From positions 2,108,001 to 2,172,000 of the forward strand of contig NZ_CP151997.1 in assembly GCF_038595005.1 (NCBI RefSeq): a stretch of 64,000 nt of DNA, written 5' to 3'. The notes beneath the pieces were generated by a model, which worked only from the letters and a program-made list of their open reading frames with translations, was not told the DNA's origin and searched no databases. Shown piece by piece: positions 1 to 7,574 of this stretch; within the stretch, counting starts at the first letter, position 1, and each line of letters opens with the position of its first letter. The position numbers and the translations under genes are program-made. Origin of the DNA: Chryseomicrobium sp. FSL W7-1435. Lineage in GTDB: Bacteria; Bacillota; Bacilli; Bacillales_A; Planococcaceae.

Positions 1-1
1 T

Positions 2-298
2 GCGGTAGAGGCCAGTGAGGACACAGGAGACATTCACATTTATAGCTATTCCAAGAATCACGAAGATTATATTGTGGTTGTGCGTGATACAGGTACAGGT
101 ATGACCGAGGAAGTTATTGAAAACCTGTACAATCCTTTCTTTACTACAAAAGCTGAAGGAACAGGACTGGGTATGTTGATTACTCAAAAAATCATGGCCG
201 ATGTCAATGGAAAAATTGAAGTGGACTCTGAAGAAGGCAATGGAACAACTTTCTTTTTACATTTTAAAAAAGTGACACCTCCGGGTGAAAGCAATTGA
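2..298 (+). CDS. Sensor histidine kinase, C-terminal fragment (5' end outside the window)
   Basis: The open frame runs in from the left edge and stops at 296-298, giving the last 98 residues of a two-component sensor kinase. The ATP-binding (HATPase_c) signatures are in order: the end of the N box (AVEAS), the G1 box (DTGTGM), the F box (NPFFTTK), the G2 region (GTGLGM) and a closing GTTFFLHF strand. This domain binds ATP and donates the phosphate to the kinase's histidine. The sensor and dimerisation domains lie outside the window, so the signal and the partner regulator cannot be named. A sporulation-type orphan kinase is possible but not shown. The stop codon is followed directly by a dispersed repeat that probably terminates the transcript. 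Confidence 0.9.
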   Translation, partial: AVEASEDTGDIHIYSYSKNHEDYIVVVRDTGTGMTEEVIENLYNPFFTTKAEGTGLGMLITQKIMADVNGKIEVDSEEGNGTTFFLHFKKVTPPGESN

Positions 299-421
299 CG
301 AAGAGGAGGCTCACGACGCGCCCACGGAACGCAGCCCCGGAACGGAACTCAATATATAGGAAAAATCAGCAAATTCTCTGGAATTCACCCTAGAGAACTT
401 GCTGATTTATTTTTGTTCCAA
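296..421 (+). repeat. Dispersed 3' element, copy A (GC-rich arm plus terminator-like hairpin)
   Basis: It starts at the kinase stop codon with a GC-rich arm (containing CCCACGGAACGCAG and CCGGAACGGAACTC), followed by a hairpin at 362-408 whose arms are AGCAAATTCTCT and AGAGAACTTGCT inside AAATC/GATTT, then a T-rich tail. One stem pair is an A/C mismatch. Related copies are at 35872-35986 (+), 30658-30756 (-), 55612-55793 (-) and, degraded, 19006-19080 (-). Like the others it is in sense orientation directly downstream of a gene. It fills most of the gap between the convergent kinase and aldehyde dehydrogenase genes and probably terminates the kinase transcript. Confidence 0.85.
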
Positions 422-490
422 TCTCTTTGTTTTGTGTTGCTTACGTTACTACAACGTTATACTACCTTATTTCCAAATAAAATTTTTTCA

Positions 491-1879
491 CTATTTTAGT
501 ACGGAACGAACTAATTTTACTTTTGATTTATACGGCGGATAAAGTAGATTGATTGGTAGTTTGGTACTCTTTTTTAAGATTGATTTCTGATGAGTAAATT
601 GGTCAAAGCTGGCACGTCCATGGTAAGAGCCCATACCAGAAGTACCAACACCACCGAACGGTAGACTGACACTACCAACATGGGAAATCGTATCATTTAT
701 ACAGCCCCCACCGAATGGGAAGGACTCTACAAAATAATCTTGTGCACGCTCGTGCTCACTAAAGAAATAAGCAGCAAGCGGTTTTGGTAATTTACGAATA
801 TCATAGATAGCGCGGCTTAAATCCGTGTATGTCAGAATCGGTAATAGAGGTCCAAACAATTCATCTTCCATCAGTGGATGATCAAAATTCTCTACTTCAA
901 ATAAGGAAGGTTCAATGTACAGGTCTTCTCGATCGGTTTGGCCACCGTGTACTAAACTATCTTCTGACTTAGTTAGCAAGTCATGCAATCGGTCAAACTG
1001 TTTATGATTCACTATGCGACTAAAATCAGGACTTGTTTGAGCATCTTCTCCATAAAAAGTAGCAATAGTCTCTTTCAGTTTGGCAATGAATGGTTCTTTC
1101 ACACTCTCATGCACCACTAAATAATCTGGCGCCACACAAGTTTGGCCCGAGTTCATAAATTTACCCCAAACGATTCTCTTTGCTGCTACGTCAAGATTGG
1201 CTGTATGGTCAATAATTGCTGGTGATTTACCTCCGAGTTCCAAAACTACTGGTGTTAATCGCTCAGCTGCAGCTTTCATGACGACTTTCCCTACTTGCAC
1301 ACTGCCCGTGAAGAAAATCAAATCAAACGGTGCGTGAATCAACGTGGATGTTTCTTCTTTTTCTCCCTCAACTACACGGATGTAATCTGCAGAGAACGTA
1401 TCTTCAATTAACGTGCGTACCACTTTTGTGACATGAGGAGTGGCTTCAGAAGGTTTGACGACTGCCGCATTACCTCCCACGATAGCACCTATTAAAGGCT
1501 CCATCACTAATTGGAAAGGGTAATTGAAAGGTGCGATAATCAGACAGCTACCATAAGGTTCATGAATCAAATAACTTTTAGCTGGTTGTAAAACTGTTGG
1601 TGTTTTTACACTTTGCGGCTTCATCCAATCTGCTAAGTTCTTTTTCATGTAAGAGATTGATTCATAGATAATCCCTATTTCTGTTGTAAACGCCTCAAAT
1701 TCACTTTTTCGAAGATCTTGATGGAGAGCTTCTAAAATTTCTGGTTCAAACTTTTTGATAGCTTGCCGCAATAATTCTAGTTGTTCTAATCGAAATTCTA
1801 AAGACTTCGTCTCACCTGCGTAAACTTTATACTGTTGTTCTTTAATCCAACTTTCCACTTGCTGTTCAGTGAAATTCAT
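491..1879 (-). CDS. Aldehyde dehydrogenase, class 3-like (YwdH type)
   Basis: This 462-residue NAD(P)-dependent aldehyde dehydrogenase oxidises aldehydes to carboxylic acids. The catalytic cysteine lies in GQTCVAPDY and the general-base glutamate in LELGGKSP. The cofactor-loop motif FTGSVQVGK and the C-terminal PFGGVGTSGMG and FTHQKS segments are typical of the short ALDH3 branch, which lacks the N-terminal extension of classical ALDHs. The frame stays open to 2023, but the start at 1879 is preferred because GGGAGGAATTC sits just upstream and the family N-terminus begins there. It is transcribed alone, converging on the kinase fragment. The substrate cannot be told; medium-chain or fatty aldehydes are usual for this branch. 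Confidence 0.92.
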   Translation of the reverse strand: MNFTEQQVESWIKEQQYKVYAGETKSLEFRLEQLELLRQAIKKFEPEILEALHQDLRKSEFEAFTTEIGIIYESISYMKKNLADWMKPQSVKTPTVLQPAKSYLIHEPYGSCLIIAPFNYPFQLVMEPLIGAIVGGNAAVVKPSEATPHVTKVVRTLIEDTFSADYIRVVEGEKEETSTLIHAPFDLIFFTGSVQVGKVVMKAAAERLTPVVLELGGKSPAIIDHTANLDVAAKRIVWGKFMNSGQTCVAPDYLVVHESVKEPFIAKLKETIATFYGEDAQTSPDFSRIVNHKQFDRLHDLLTKSEDSLVHGGQTDREDLYIEPSLFEVENFDHPLMEDELFGPLLPILTYTDLSRAIYDIRKLPKPLAAYFFSEHERAQDYFVESFPFGGGCINDTISHVGSVSLPFGGVGTSGMGSYHGRASFDQFTHQKSILKKSTKLPINLLYPPYKSKVKLVRSVLK

Positions 1880-2069
1880 CGAATTCCTCCCATCTACTCT
1901 AGTTACAAGTATACGAGGAAACGTTTTTTGAGACAATGAATCAGCATTCACCTCTAGGTCTTTCTTCTTATTTTTAAATTTTAAGTGTTTAATTAGCAAA
2001 AAATATGGGTAATTTTCAGACAACTACATATACCATTAACAAGAGAGAAAAAATAAGTGAGGAGGAATA

Positions 2070-2222
2070 ATGATGAATGAAACAAGAAATTGGTGGGAAG
2101 AAGTGTTTACAGGTCCTATTTCACTCGGATTAAACAAAGAAAAGATGGCTGAATTAGAAGAAGAACAGTTCATTTACTTTGCTGCTACTCAAGAACAAGA
2201 GGAAATTCCAAGACACTCTTAG
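2070..2222 (+). CDS. Small acidic hypothetical protein (50 aa)
   Basis: A short frame with a strong ribosome-binding site (GAGGAGGAATA directly before the paired ATG ATG) encodes about 50 residues, rich in Glu and aromatics near the start (NWWEEVF) and ending EIPRHS. It has no membrane segment, cysteine or signal peptide. A terminator hairpin starts inside its last codons, which supports a real, separately transcribed unit between the aldehyde dehydrogenase and the nuclease. I do not recognise a family. The SD plus terminator architecture is the main evidence; the second ATG (2073) is an equally good start. Confidence 0.55.
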   Translation: MMNETRNWWEEVFTGPISLGLNKEKMAELEEEQFIYFAATQEQEEIPRHS

Positions 2223-2240
2223 GGTGTCTTTTCTTTTTTT
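2210..2240 (+). terminator. Rho-independent terminator of the small ORF
   Basis: The stem AAGACAC / GTGTCTT is followed by a T-run broken by a single C. The left arm overlaps the last codons and stop of the 50-aa reading frame. Confidence 0.7.
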
Positions 2241-2269
2241 ATGTATGCTATTCTAAAGCAGGTGATAAG

Positions 2270-2956
2270 ATGAAAAAAATTAATTGGATTATTTACCTCC
2301 TCCTGTTTGCTAGTTTAGCTGGCTGCACGTGGCTAGAGCCTTCCGGTGAACAACAAGAGGTAGAACTGGTTGAGGTAGTCGATGGCGATACGATTCGTAT
2401 AAACTGGCAAGGGAAAGAAGAAAACGTTCGCTATTTACTAGTTGATACGCCAGAGACCAATCATCCTCGATTAGGAAAACAACCATTCGGTGAAGAAGCG
2501 AAAGAATTAAATCGACAATTGTTAGAAGGCAAAGAATTAACTATTGAAGTTGATATTGGAGATCAATACGATGATTATGGCCGTTTACTAGCGTATGTTT
2601 ATGCAGATGGTGAGCGTGTCCAAGATCAATTGATTTCAGCTGGACTAGCACGAGTGGCTTATGTCTACCCTCCGAATACTCGCTATTTGACTGAGTTAGA
2701 GGAGCTTCAAAAACAGGCACAGCAGCAAACGATTGGAATATGGGAATATGACTATTATGTAACAGACCGTGGCTTTGATGCTTCTTCTTATGAGCAACAA
2801 GGATCTGATTGTTTGATTAAAGGTAATATTAATCGTTCGGGTGAAAAGATTTATCACGTCCCTTTAGGCCGCTATTATTCTCAAACGAATCCAGAAGAAT
2901 GGTTTTGTTCAGAACGCCAAGCAAAAGATTCTGGTTTCCGAAAATCAATGGATTAA
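2270..2956 (+). CDS. Thermonuclease (SNase) family lipoprotein
   Basis: A 228-residue lipoprotein: a hydrophobic N-terminus ending in the lipobox LAGC (Cys about 19) should anchor it to the outside of the membrane. The staphylococcal-nuclease fold follows (roughly 34-165), with VVDGDTIRI, YLLVDTPET, GRLLAYVY and the closing GIWEYD; the acidic and basic catalytic positions of the family appear present. A C-terminal segment of about 45 residues (DCLIKGNIN to EEWFCSE) is an extension seen on many Bacillales SNases. It should cut DNA and RNA at the cell surface, with Ca2+ as the usual cofactor. It is monocistronic, with SD AGGTGATAAG before ATG and a terminator right after the stop. Confidence 0.93.
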   Translation: MKKINWIIYLLLFASLAGCTWLEPSGEQQEVELVEVVDGDTIRINWQGKEENVRYLLVDTPETNHPRLGKQPFGEEAKELNRQLLEGKELTIEVDIGDQYDDYGRLLAYVYADGERVQDQLISAGLARVAYVYPPNTRYLTELEELQKQAQQQTIGIWEYDYYVTDRGFDASSYEQQGSDCLIKGNINRSGEKIYHVPLGRYYSQTNPEEWFCSERQAKDSGFRKSMD

Positions 2957-2987
2957 AAAAGCCTCCCATTTGGGAGACTTTTTTAAG
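2955..2987. terminator. Bidirectional terminator between the nuclease gene and yutG
   Basis: The stem CTCCC / GGGAG sits between an A-run and a T-run, so it works for both the nuclease gene (+) and the converging yutG (-), whose stop lies at 2983. Confidence 0.75.
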
Positions 2988-3573
2988 TTGTAGCCCCTTC
3001 AATTTTCGTCTCAGGTGCTGTCTCTTCAGGTGAAATATCGTGGAATGTTTCATTTTGCTCTTCTAGATCACGCGTACGGTGAGCGATTCGAGATGCCGCA
3101 CTAGCTGCAACACTCGCTGCTAAATCATCTAAGAAAGTATGCACTTGTTCTCCAGCTTTTGTGTCCAACTGTGAGATGATGCCAATTTTATTTTTATCCA
3201 GATGACCAAATGTTGTTACGGCGATACTTCCATAAGTGAATACTGAGCCCAGGGCAATTGTTTCATCCACGACGAATAGACCTTCATCACTTTCAACAAT
3301 CGATTGAAGTGGCTCTGATAACATTTTCTTTTCAGCCAATTCATCCAGTTCAATTCCGACTAAAATGGCGTGCTGCATCTCACGCTTTTTCAAGACAGAT
3401 TTTACTGATTCTTCACAGTGCTCCATTGTCAATCCTTCGTTGTAAGGGAGTTGCATCTCATAAACAATTTTGGCGATATCCTCAATAGTGACACCCCTGC
3501 GTAGCAATGCCTCTTTTGTTGCTTTGTAGACGGTATCCGAGTGGACACGAGTTCTTGTAGTATTTGAATCCAT
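2983..3573 (-). CDS. yutG: Phosphatidylglycerophosphatase A family protein (YutG)
   Basis: This 196-residue soluble protein matches the YutG branch of the phosphatidylglycerophosphatase A family. Recognisable segments are ALLRRGVTIEDIA, LPYNEG and the conserved C-terminal block DETIALGSVFTYGSIAVT followed by FLDDLAA. Homologues dephosphorylate or otherwise process phosphatidylglycerophosphate, but B. subtilis-type YutG lacks the membrane helices of E. coli PgpA, so the exact substrate is less sure. SD AGGAGGTTGAATT precedes ATG at 3573. It is a single gene diverging from the yjcH operon, with a probable promoter at 3599-3628. Confidence 0.85.
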   Translation of the reverse strand: MDSNTTRTRVHSDTVYKATKEALLRRGVTIEDIAKIVYEMQLPYNEGLTMEHCEESVKSVLKKREMQHAILVGIELDELAEKKMLSEPLQSIVESDEGLFVVDETIALGSVFTYGSIAVTTFGHLDKNKIGIISQLDTKAGEQVHTFLDDLAASVAASAASRIAHRTRDLEEQNETFHDISPEETAPETKIEGATT

Positions 3574-3598
3574 AATTCAACCTCCTAGTTATCCCTAC

Positions 3599-3628
3599 AT
3601 TATACTATTTTGAAGTCATTTGATACAA
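3599..3628 (-). promoter_or_regulatory. Probable sigma-A promoter of yutG
   Basis: Read on the minus strand, TTGTAT and TATAAT are separated by 18 bp, ending about 25 bp upstream of the yutG ATG. It faces away from yjcH. Confidence 0.5.
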
Positions 3629-3659
3629 TTTGAATACTACGTAAGATTGGAGTGACACG

Positions 3660-4379
3660 ATGAATAGAGGAAAAATTGAAGAACGCACTTTTTATAGTGA
3701 CGCTTTACAAGAAGATATGACGTTGCTTATTTATTTACCAGCAACATACTCTCCCTTATATAAATACTCTTTATTGATCGCTTCAGATGGAAAAGATTAC
3801 TTCCAACTCGGGCGTATTTCTAGAGTAGCTGATGAATTATTAGCTGAAGAAGAAATTGAAAATCTGATCATAGTAGGGATTCCCTATGAAAACGTCAAAG
3901 TTAGAAGAACGAACTATCATCCCAATGGTGACAACAACAAAGCTTACATGCGATTCCTTGCTCAAGAACTAGTTCCTTACTTAGACGCAGAATTCCCGAC
4001 CTATCAAATAGGGATGGGCAGAGGGCTAATTGGCGATTCTTTAGCTGCCACAGTTTCACTGATGACTGCATGTGCTTACCCCCATACATTTGGTAAGGTC
4101 ATCCTACACTCACCTTACGTGAATGAAACTGTCTTAGAAACTGTAAAGAATACTGGCAACACTCACTTTACTGTAGACCATATCATTGGGCTAGATGAAA
4201 AGGCAGTTCCTACTGGAGATGGCGTTGACAAAGATTTCTTACAAGACAATCGAGAGCTTTCAGAACTATTTGAAGCGCAAAAATTTAGCTACCGGTATGA
4301 AGAACAACCGGGTGGCCATACTTGGAAAACGTGGCAAAAAGATATGAAGCGTGCTTTGCAGATGAATTACACGAAATAA
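3660..4379 (+). CDS. yjcH: Esterase D-like alpha/beta hydrolase (YjcH)
   Basis: A 239-residue alpha/beta-hydrolase of the esterase/enterochelin-hydrolase family. The N-terminal strand LIYLPATYSP, the segment LLIASDG, the nucleophile elbow GRGLIGDSLAA (Ser about 126) and the C-terminal catalytic histidine in PGGHTWKTW are all present. Gene order yjcH-yjcG-yjcF is the same as in B. subtilis, where the three form a small cluster of unassigned function. It probably cleaves a carboxyl ester; the physiological substrate is unknown. The start has GGAGTGACACG before ATG. Confidence 0.88.
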   Translation: MNRGKIEERTFYSDALQEDMTLLIYLPATYSPLYKYSLLIASDGKDYFQLGRISRVADELLAEEEIENLIIVGIPYENVKVRRTNYHPNGDNNKAYMRFLAQELVPYLDAEFPTYQIGMGRGLIGDSLAATVSLMTACAYPHTFGKVILHSPYVNETVLETVKNTGNTHFTVDHIIGLDEKAVPTGDGVDKDFLQDNRELSELFEAQKFSYRYEEQPGGHTWKTWQKDMKRALQMNYTK

Positions 4380-4432
4380 ACGAATTTTTGGTATACTAAG
4401 AAAAGAACGTAGAAGATATGGAGGGATCGTAT

Positions 4433-4945
4433 ATGAAATTTGGTATCGTTGCATTTCCATCAAAAGCAGTTCAAGATTTTGCGAACTCATATCGTAAGCG
4501 ATATGACCCACATTATGCGCTTATCACGCCACATATGACCTTGAAAGGTGTATTTCAAGCGGATGATGAAGAGATTAAATCAATTGCTTTAAAAGTAGAG
4601 AAAGTTGCGTCTGCTCAGAAGCCGTTTCAACTTAAAACTACAGGAATCAGTTCGTTTGCCCCTGTAACAAACGCAATCTATTTTAAAGTAGACCCTTCCG
4701 ACGAATTAGTATCCTTGCATAAGAATTTGGCAGATGTCGATTATCAAGACTCTGAGCAATATGCATTCGTCCCACATATTACAATCGCTCAAAAATTAAC
4801 TTCTAGTGAACATGACGATATTTATCCTCAATTGAAAATGATTGGTGCATCTTTCGAAGAAACTATTGATCGTATTCACTTACTTTATCAACTTGACGAT
4901 GGTTCTTGGACGGTACACGAAACATTCCGTTTAACTGGAGAGTAA
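4433..4945 (+). CDS. yjcG: 2H phosphoesterase / putative RNA ligase-type protein (YjcG)
   Basis: A 170-residue member of the 2H phosphoesterase superfamily. The two H-x-T motifs that form the active site are visible as PHMTLK (about residue 36) and PHITIA (about residue 118). The family acts on 2',3'-cyclic or linear phosphoesters in RNA-related substrates; the natural substrate of YjcG is not established. An in-frame ATG exists at 4418, but 4433 is chosen because GGAGGGATCGTAT lies just upstream and the conserved N-terminus MKFGIVAFPS starts there. It is the middle gene of the yjcHGF cluster, 4 bp from yjcF. Confidence 0.9.
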   Translation: MKFGIVAFPSKAVQDFANSYRKRYDPHYALITPHMTLKGVFQADDEEIKSIALKVEKVASAQKPFQLKTTGISSFAPVTNAIYFKVDPSDELVSLHKNLADVDYQDSEQYAFVPHITIAQKLTSSEHDDIYPQLKMIGASFEETIDRIHLLYQLDDGSWTVHETFRLTGE

Positions 4946-4949
4946 GTAG

Positions 4950-5381
4950 ATGGTAATTGCCTTAAAGGTCCAAACCTCACAACATTACCAAGATGCACTT
5001 CATATTCGCCGTACGGTATTTATTGAAGAACAAGGTGTTCCTGCTCATCTTGAAATCGATGAATTTGAGGACTCTGCTATTCATTTCGTGGCTTATGAAG
5101 AGGATCAGCCAATCGGGGCTGGTCGTTTTAGAGAGTATGAAGCGGGTATCGCTAAAGTTGAACGTATTTGCGTGCTCCCCAACTTCCGAGGAAAAAATGT
5201 TGGGAATGCTTTAATGGATGAAATTGAATCCAGTGCAAAACTGCAAGGTTATGTGTCTCTCAAACTAAATTCACAAAGCACGGCCATTCCGTTTTACGAA
5301 AAAAGAGGTTACCTTATTTCTTCCCCTGAATTTATGGATGCTGGAATTCCACATCGTGCGATGACAAAAGAAATCAAATAA
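4950..5381 (+). CDS. yjcF: GNAT family N-acetyltransferase (YjcF)
   Basis: A 143-residue GNAT acetyltransferase. The acetyl-CoA-binding strand and loop appear as VERICVLPNFRGKNVG (motif A, R/Q-x-x-G-x-G/A type), with motif B near SLKLNSQSTAIPFYEKRGY. The N-terminal RRTVFIEEQGVPAHLEID is typical of the YjcF/ElaA-like branch. It transfers acetyl from acetyl-CoA to an amine; the acceptor is unknown. The ATG at 4950 follows the yjcG stop with GGAGAGTAAGTAG as the binding site, implying translational coupling. The operon ends at a strong bidirectional terminator. Confidence 0.92.
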   Translation: MVIALKVQTSQHYQDALHIRRTVFIEEQGVPAHLEIDEFEDSAIHFVAYEEDQPIGAGRFREYEAGIAKVERICVLPNFRGKNVGNALMDEIESSAKLQGYVSLKLNSQSTAIPFYEKRGYLISSPEFMDAGIPHRAMTKEIK

Positions 5382-5412
5382 AAAGCGAGGCGCCTGAGGC
5401 GCTTCGCTTTTT
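5380..5412. terminator. Strong bidirectional terminator (yjcF / spoVIF)
   Basis: A long GC-rich stem (AAAAGCGAGGCGCC / GGCGCTTCGCTTTT with one mismatch) begins at the yjcF stop and ends at the converging spoVIF stop. A-run and T-run on either side serve both directions. Confidence 0.85.
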
Positions 5413-5659
5413 ATTTGAGCATTTGTTCAATGTGATCAATCGTTAATCCATTTCCGCCTTGTAAAATTGATTGCGTCAGCTGGTCTTCTGTCTGCTGTGA
5501 AATTGGTTTACCCGTCATTCGTCCCACTTTGCGAATCACTTTTCGAACATGACGTTCATCAGAAAAATCAGCGGCTGATACAGCGTGGACAATATCAATG
5601 ATTTGTTCCATGGACATGCCTGTTCTTGCCTCAATTAATCTCCACAATTTTGTATTCAT
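5411..5659 (-). CDS. spoVIF: Stage VI sporulation protein F (SpoVIF)
   Basis: An 82-residue small soluble protein that matches SpoVIF, a mother-cell factor that supports GerE-dependent coat gene expression late in sporulation. Recognisable stretches are the N-terminal LIEARTGMSMEQI, ADFSDERHVRKVIRKV, KPISQQTEDQL and ILQGG. It follows spoVAE on the same strand 49 bp downstream, with SD GGAGGAGGGCAAC before ATG. A candidate sigma-K promoter lies in the gap, which agrees with mother-cell expression known for this gene. Gene identity rests on family resemblance plus the surrounding sporulation genes. Confidence 0.82.
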   Translation of the reverse strand: MNTKLWRLIEARTGMSMEQIIDIVHAVSAADFSDERHVRKVIRKVGRMTGKPISQQTEDQLTQSILQGGNGLTIDHIEQMLK

Positions 5660-5676
5660 GTTGCCCTCCTCCTACT

Positions 5677-5703
5677 CAGCTTATGCTGAGATGGAAAAGG
5701 TGT
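5677..5703 (-). promoter_or_regulatory. Candidate sigma-K promoter of spoVIF
   Basis: On the minus strand AC, a 16-bp spacer, then CATAAGCTG; the sigma-K pattern is AC-N16-CATANNNTA, so only the last base differs. The -10 lies inside a perfect palindrome CTCAGC-TTAT-GCTGAG that could also form a hairpin in read-through RNA from spoVAE. Confidence 0.45.
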
Positions 5704-5708
5704 TTAGG

Positions 5709-6071
5709 TCACTCATAATGATTTGACCGTTTTTGAAAAACAATGGCTCCAATCATGCCGAATAAGATAGCTGCACTGATTCCAGCACTCGTTACCTGAA
5801 ACATTCCGGTTAACACACCGATATAGCCATTTTCTTCTGCTGCAGTGAGCGCACCGTGAACTAGAGCATTTCCAAAGGATGTTATAGGAACTGTAGCACC
5901 TGCACCTGCAAAATCAATCAAGGGCTCGTACAAACCTAATCCATCAAGAATGGCCCCAGAAACGACAAGAGTTGTCAGCATATGGGCTGGCGTCATTTTC
6001 GCTACATCCAGTAATAGCTGACCAATAACACAAATGCATCCCCCCACTAAAAAGGCCCATAAAAAAGTCAT
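5709..6071 (-). CDS. spoVAE: Stage V sporulation protein AE (SpoVAE)
   Basis: A 120-residue integral membrane protein of the SpoVA dipicolinic-acid channel, with four likely hydrophobic segments. The family signature GAGATVPITSFGNALVHGAL is a near-duplicate of the one in SpoVAC, as expected for these related subunits. The complex in the spore inner membrane imports Ca-dipicolinate during sporulation and releases it in germination. The frame is open further upstream, but ATG 6071 has GGAGGGCGGCACC before it and overlaps the spoVAD stop by 4 bp (translational coupling). It is the last gene of a spoVAC-D-E operon lacking spoVAA, AB and AF at this locus. Confidence 0.93.
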   Translation of the reverse strand: MTFLWAFLVGGCICVIGQLLLDVAKMTPAHMLTTLVVSGAILDGLGLYEPLIDFAGAGATVPITSFGNALVHGALTAAEENGYIGVLTGMFQVTSAGISAAILFGMIGAIVFQKRSNHYE

Positions 6072-7048
6072 GGTGCCGCCCTCCATTCCATTGCATGTGC
6101 AATTACAGGGATTGTCTTTCCTTGTTGAAATGTTAAGGGAGATAGTAATGCCCCTGTTGCAACCAAGAGCACACGCTTCCACTTCCCCTTCTGTAATTGC
6201 TCCAGTACATGACTATAATAAACGGCTGCGCTACACCCTGCACCACTGCCTCCAGCGTTTGCAAACGTGGCATTGCCATAAAATAATGCTCCTGCATCTT
6301 GCAAATTTGCCGAAGTGTCAGCAATCAACTTCGTTAAAATGGCAACTCCGTATCTTCCCAAATCCCCTGTCATGATGACATCGTAATCTGCATAACAAGA
6401 GTTAGTTGCCTCCAAATGGCGCAAAATCGTATCATACGCTGCAGGTGCCATTGCCGATCCCATATCGTAAGGATTAGTGAGCCCAAAATCTAAAATTTTC
6501 CCGATTGTTGCATGTGTGACATGCACTCCAGTGGATCCGGGTTGCAGTATTGCCACGACTCCAGCCGAAACTGTCCATTGTGCGGTGGCAGGCTTTTGGG
6601 CACCGTATTCAATAGGGTAACGAAACTGTCGTTCTACCGCAGCGTGGAAGCTACCTGTCCCTACAGCAACAGCTTGATTAGTTTTTTCAATGACTAATGC
6701 CGCTAAACAAGTAGCCTGAACAACAGTTGCACACGCTGAAAATACGGGTAACACAGGTAACGAAAACTTGAGGCCTGAAAAGACTGTTGGTGTCATCTGA
6801 TTAATCAAATCTCCACCAATGTACATACTCAACTCATTTTCCGTTAACTGTGCTTTTTTTAATGCATAGCGCATCGATTTTTCAATCAATAAACTATGTA
6901 AATCTTCATAGGAAACCGATGAATTGTTTTCTTCATGGAAGAACTCATCAAATAATTTATAAAAGACACTCTGTTTTTCCATCGGTCCCGCCGTTACTCC
7001 TGTACCTGCAATTTGAATTGGTGTTGAAAATGTAAATGTCGCTACCAT
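6068..7048 (-). CDS. spoVAD: Stage V sporulation protein AD (SpoVAD)
   Basis: A 326-residue soluble subunit with a thiolase-like fold that binds dipicolinic acid for loading into the spore core. Visible segments include the N-terminal IQIAGTGVTAGP, a central PVFSACAT block, AVGTGSFHAAVERQFRYPIEYG, MTGDLGRYG and GGSGAGCSA. An in-frame GTG sits at 7057, but ATG 7048 is preferred because GGGGTGGATAG lies right upstream. It overlaps the end of spoVAC by 7 bp and spoVAE by 4 bp, so the three are translated as one coupled operon. Confidence 0.94.
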   Translation of the reverse strand: MVATFTFSTPIQIAGTGVTAGPMEKQSVFYKLFDEFFHEENNSSVSYEDLHSLLIEKSMRYALKKAQLTENELSMYIGGDLINQMTPTVFSGLKFSLPVLPVFSACATVVQATCLAALVIEKTNQAVAVGTGSFHAAVERQFRYPIEYGAQKPATAQWTVSAGVVAILQPGSTGVHVTHATIGKILDFGLTNPYDMGSAMAPAAYDTILRHLEATNSCYADYDVIMTGDLGRYGVAILTKLIADTSANLQDAGALFYGNATFANAGGSGAGCSAAVYYSHVLEQLQKGKWKRVLLVATGALLSPLTFQQGKTIPVIAHAMEWRAAP

Positions 7049-7497
7049 TCTATCCACCCCAAAGTAACCAAAGTTGTTTTAATTACACCGATAATAAATG
7101 CTGAAAAAACTCCAAACGCAATCACGGAACCCGCAAGTTTAAACATATTTGCAGCAGTTCCTAGAACGTACCCTTCCGTACGGTGTTCAATTGCAGCTGA
7201 GATCATGGCGTTACCAAATCCTGTGACGGGAACCGCTGAACCAGCCCCTGCAAATTGCCCGAGTTTTTTATAATACCCGAACCCCGTTGCGAGCATTGAA
7301 AAAAATACTAGCGTAGCAACTACTGGATCCCCCGCCTCCTTTTCAGAGAATCCGAACCACTTCATATAGAGTAGCTGAAGTAATTGACCCACGACACAGA
7401 TCAATCCACCCACTAAAAATGCTTTAAAAACATTCAGTAAATAAGGCGGTTTTGGAATGGTATCATCTACTAATTGTTGATAGTTCTGCACACTCAT
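7042..7497 (-). CDS. spoVAC: Stage V sporulation protein AC (SpoVAC)
   Basis: A 151-residue membrane subunit of the SpoVA channel; in B. subtilis SpoVAC is thought to form a mechanosensitive pore. After a cytoplasmic N-terminus (about 25 residues) there are four hydrophobic segments, with GAGSAVPVTGFGNAMISAAIEHRTEG as the family hallmark. SD AAGGAGAG is very close to the ATG. It is the first gene of the operon, with a candidate sigma-G promoter just upstream, consistent with forespore expression. It diverges from the coat gene at 7621. Confidence 0.94.
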   Translation of the reverse strand: MSVQNYQQLVDDTIPKPPYLLNVFKAFLVGGLICVVGQLLQLLYMKWFGFSEKEAGDPVVATLVFFSMLATGFGYYKKLGQFAGAGSAVPVTGFGNAMISAAIEHRTEGYVLGTAANMFKLAGSVIAFGVFSAFIIGVIKTTLVTLGWIEW

Positions 7498-7510
7498 CTC
7501 TCCTTTTTAC

Positions 7511-7540
7511 CATCATGCTACCCTTGCCAGTTTTTTATAC
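7511..7540 (-). promoter_or_regulatory. Candidate sigma-G promoter of spoVACDE
   Basis: On the minus strand GTATA, an 18-bp spacer and CATGATG resemble the sigma-G pattern (GHATR-N18-CATNNTA), with mismatches only in the -10. It lies 13 bp before the spoVAC ATG, rather close to the SD. Confidence 0.4.
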
Positions 7541-7574
7541 AAACTGTAACTCTGGAATTTTTAAAATTGCCCTT

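Noticed and set aside
296-421. Dispersed elements as insertion sequences or integrase attachment sites
   Set aside because: No transposase or integrase gene, no terminal inverted repeats and no target-site duplication are seen. The structure is a 3'-end arm plus hairpin.
1880-2023. N-terminal extension of the aldehyde dehydrogenase to 2023
   Set aside because: The extra 48 residues are not like the family, no SD precedes that ATG, and a strong SD precedes 1879.
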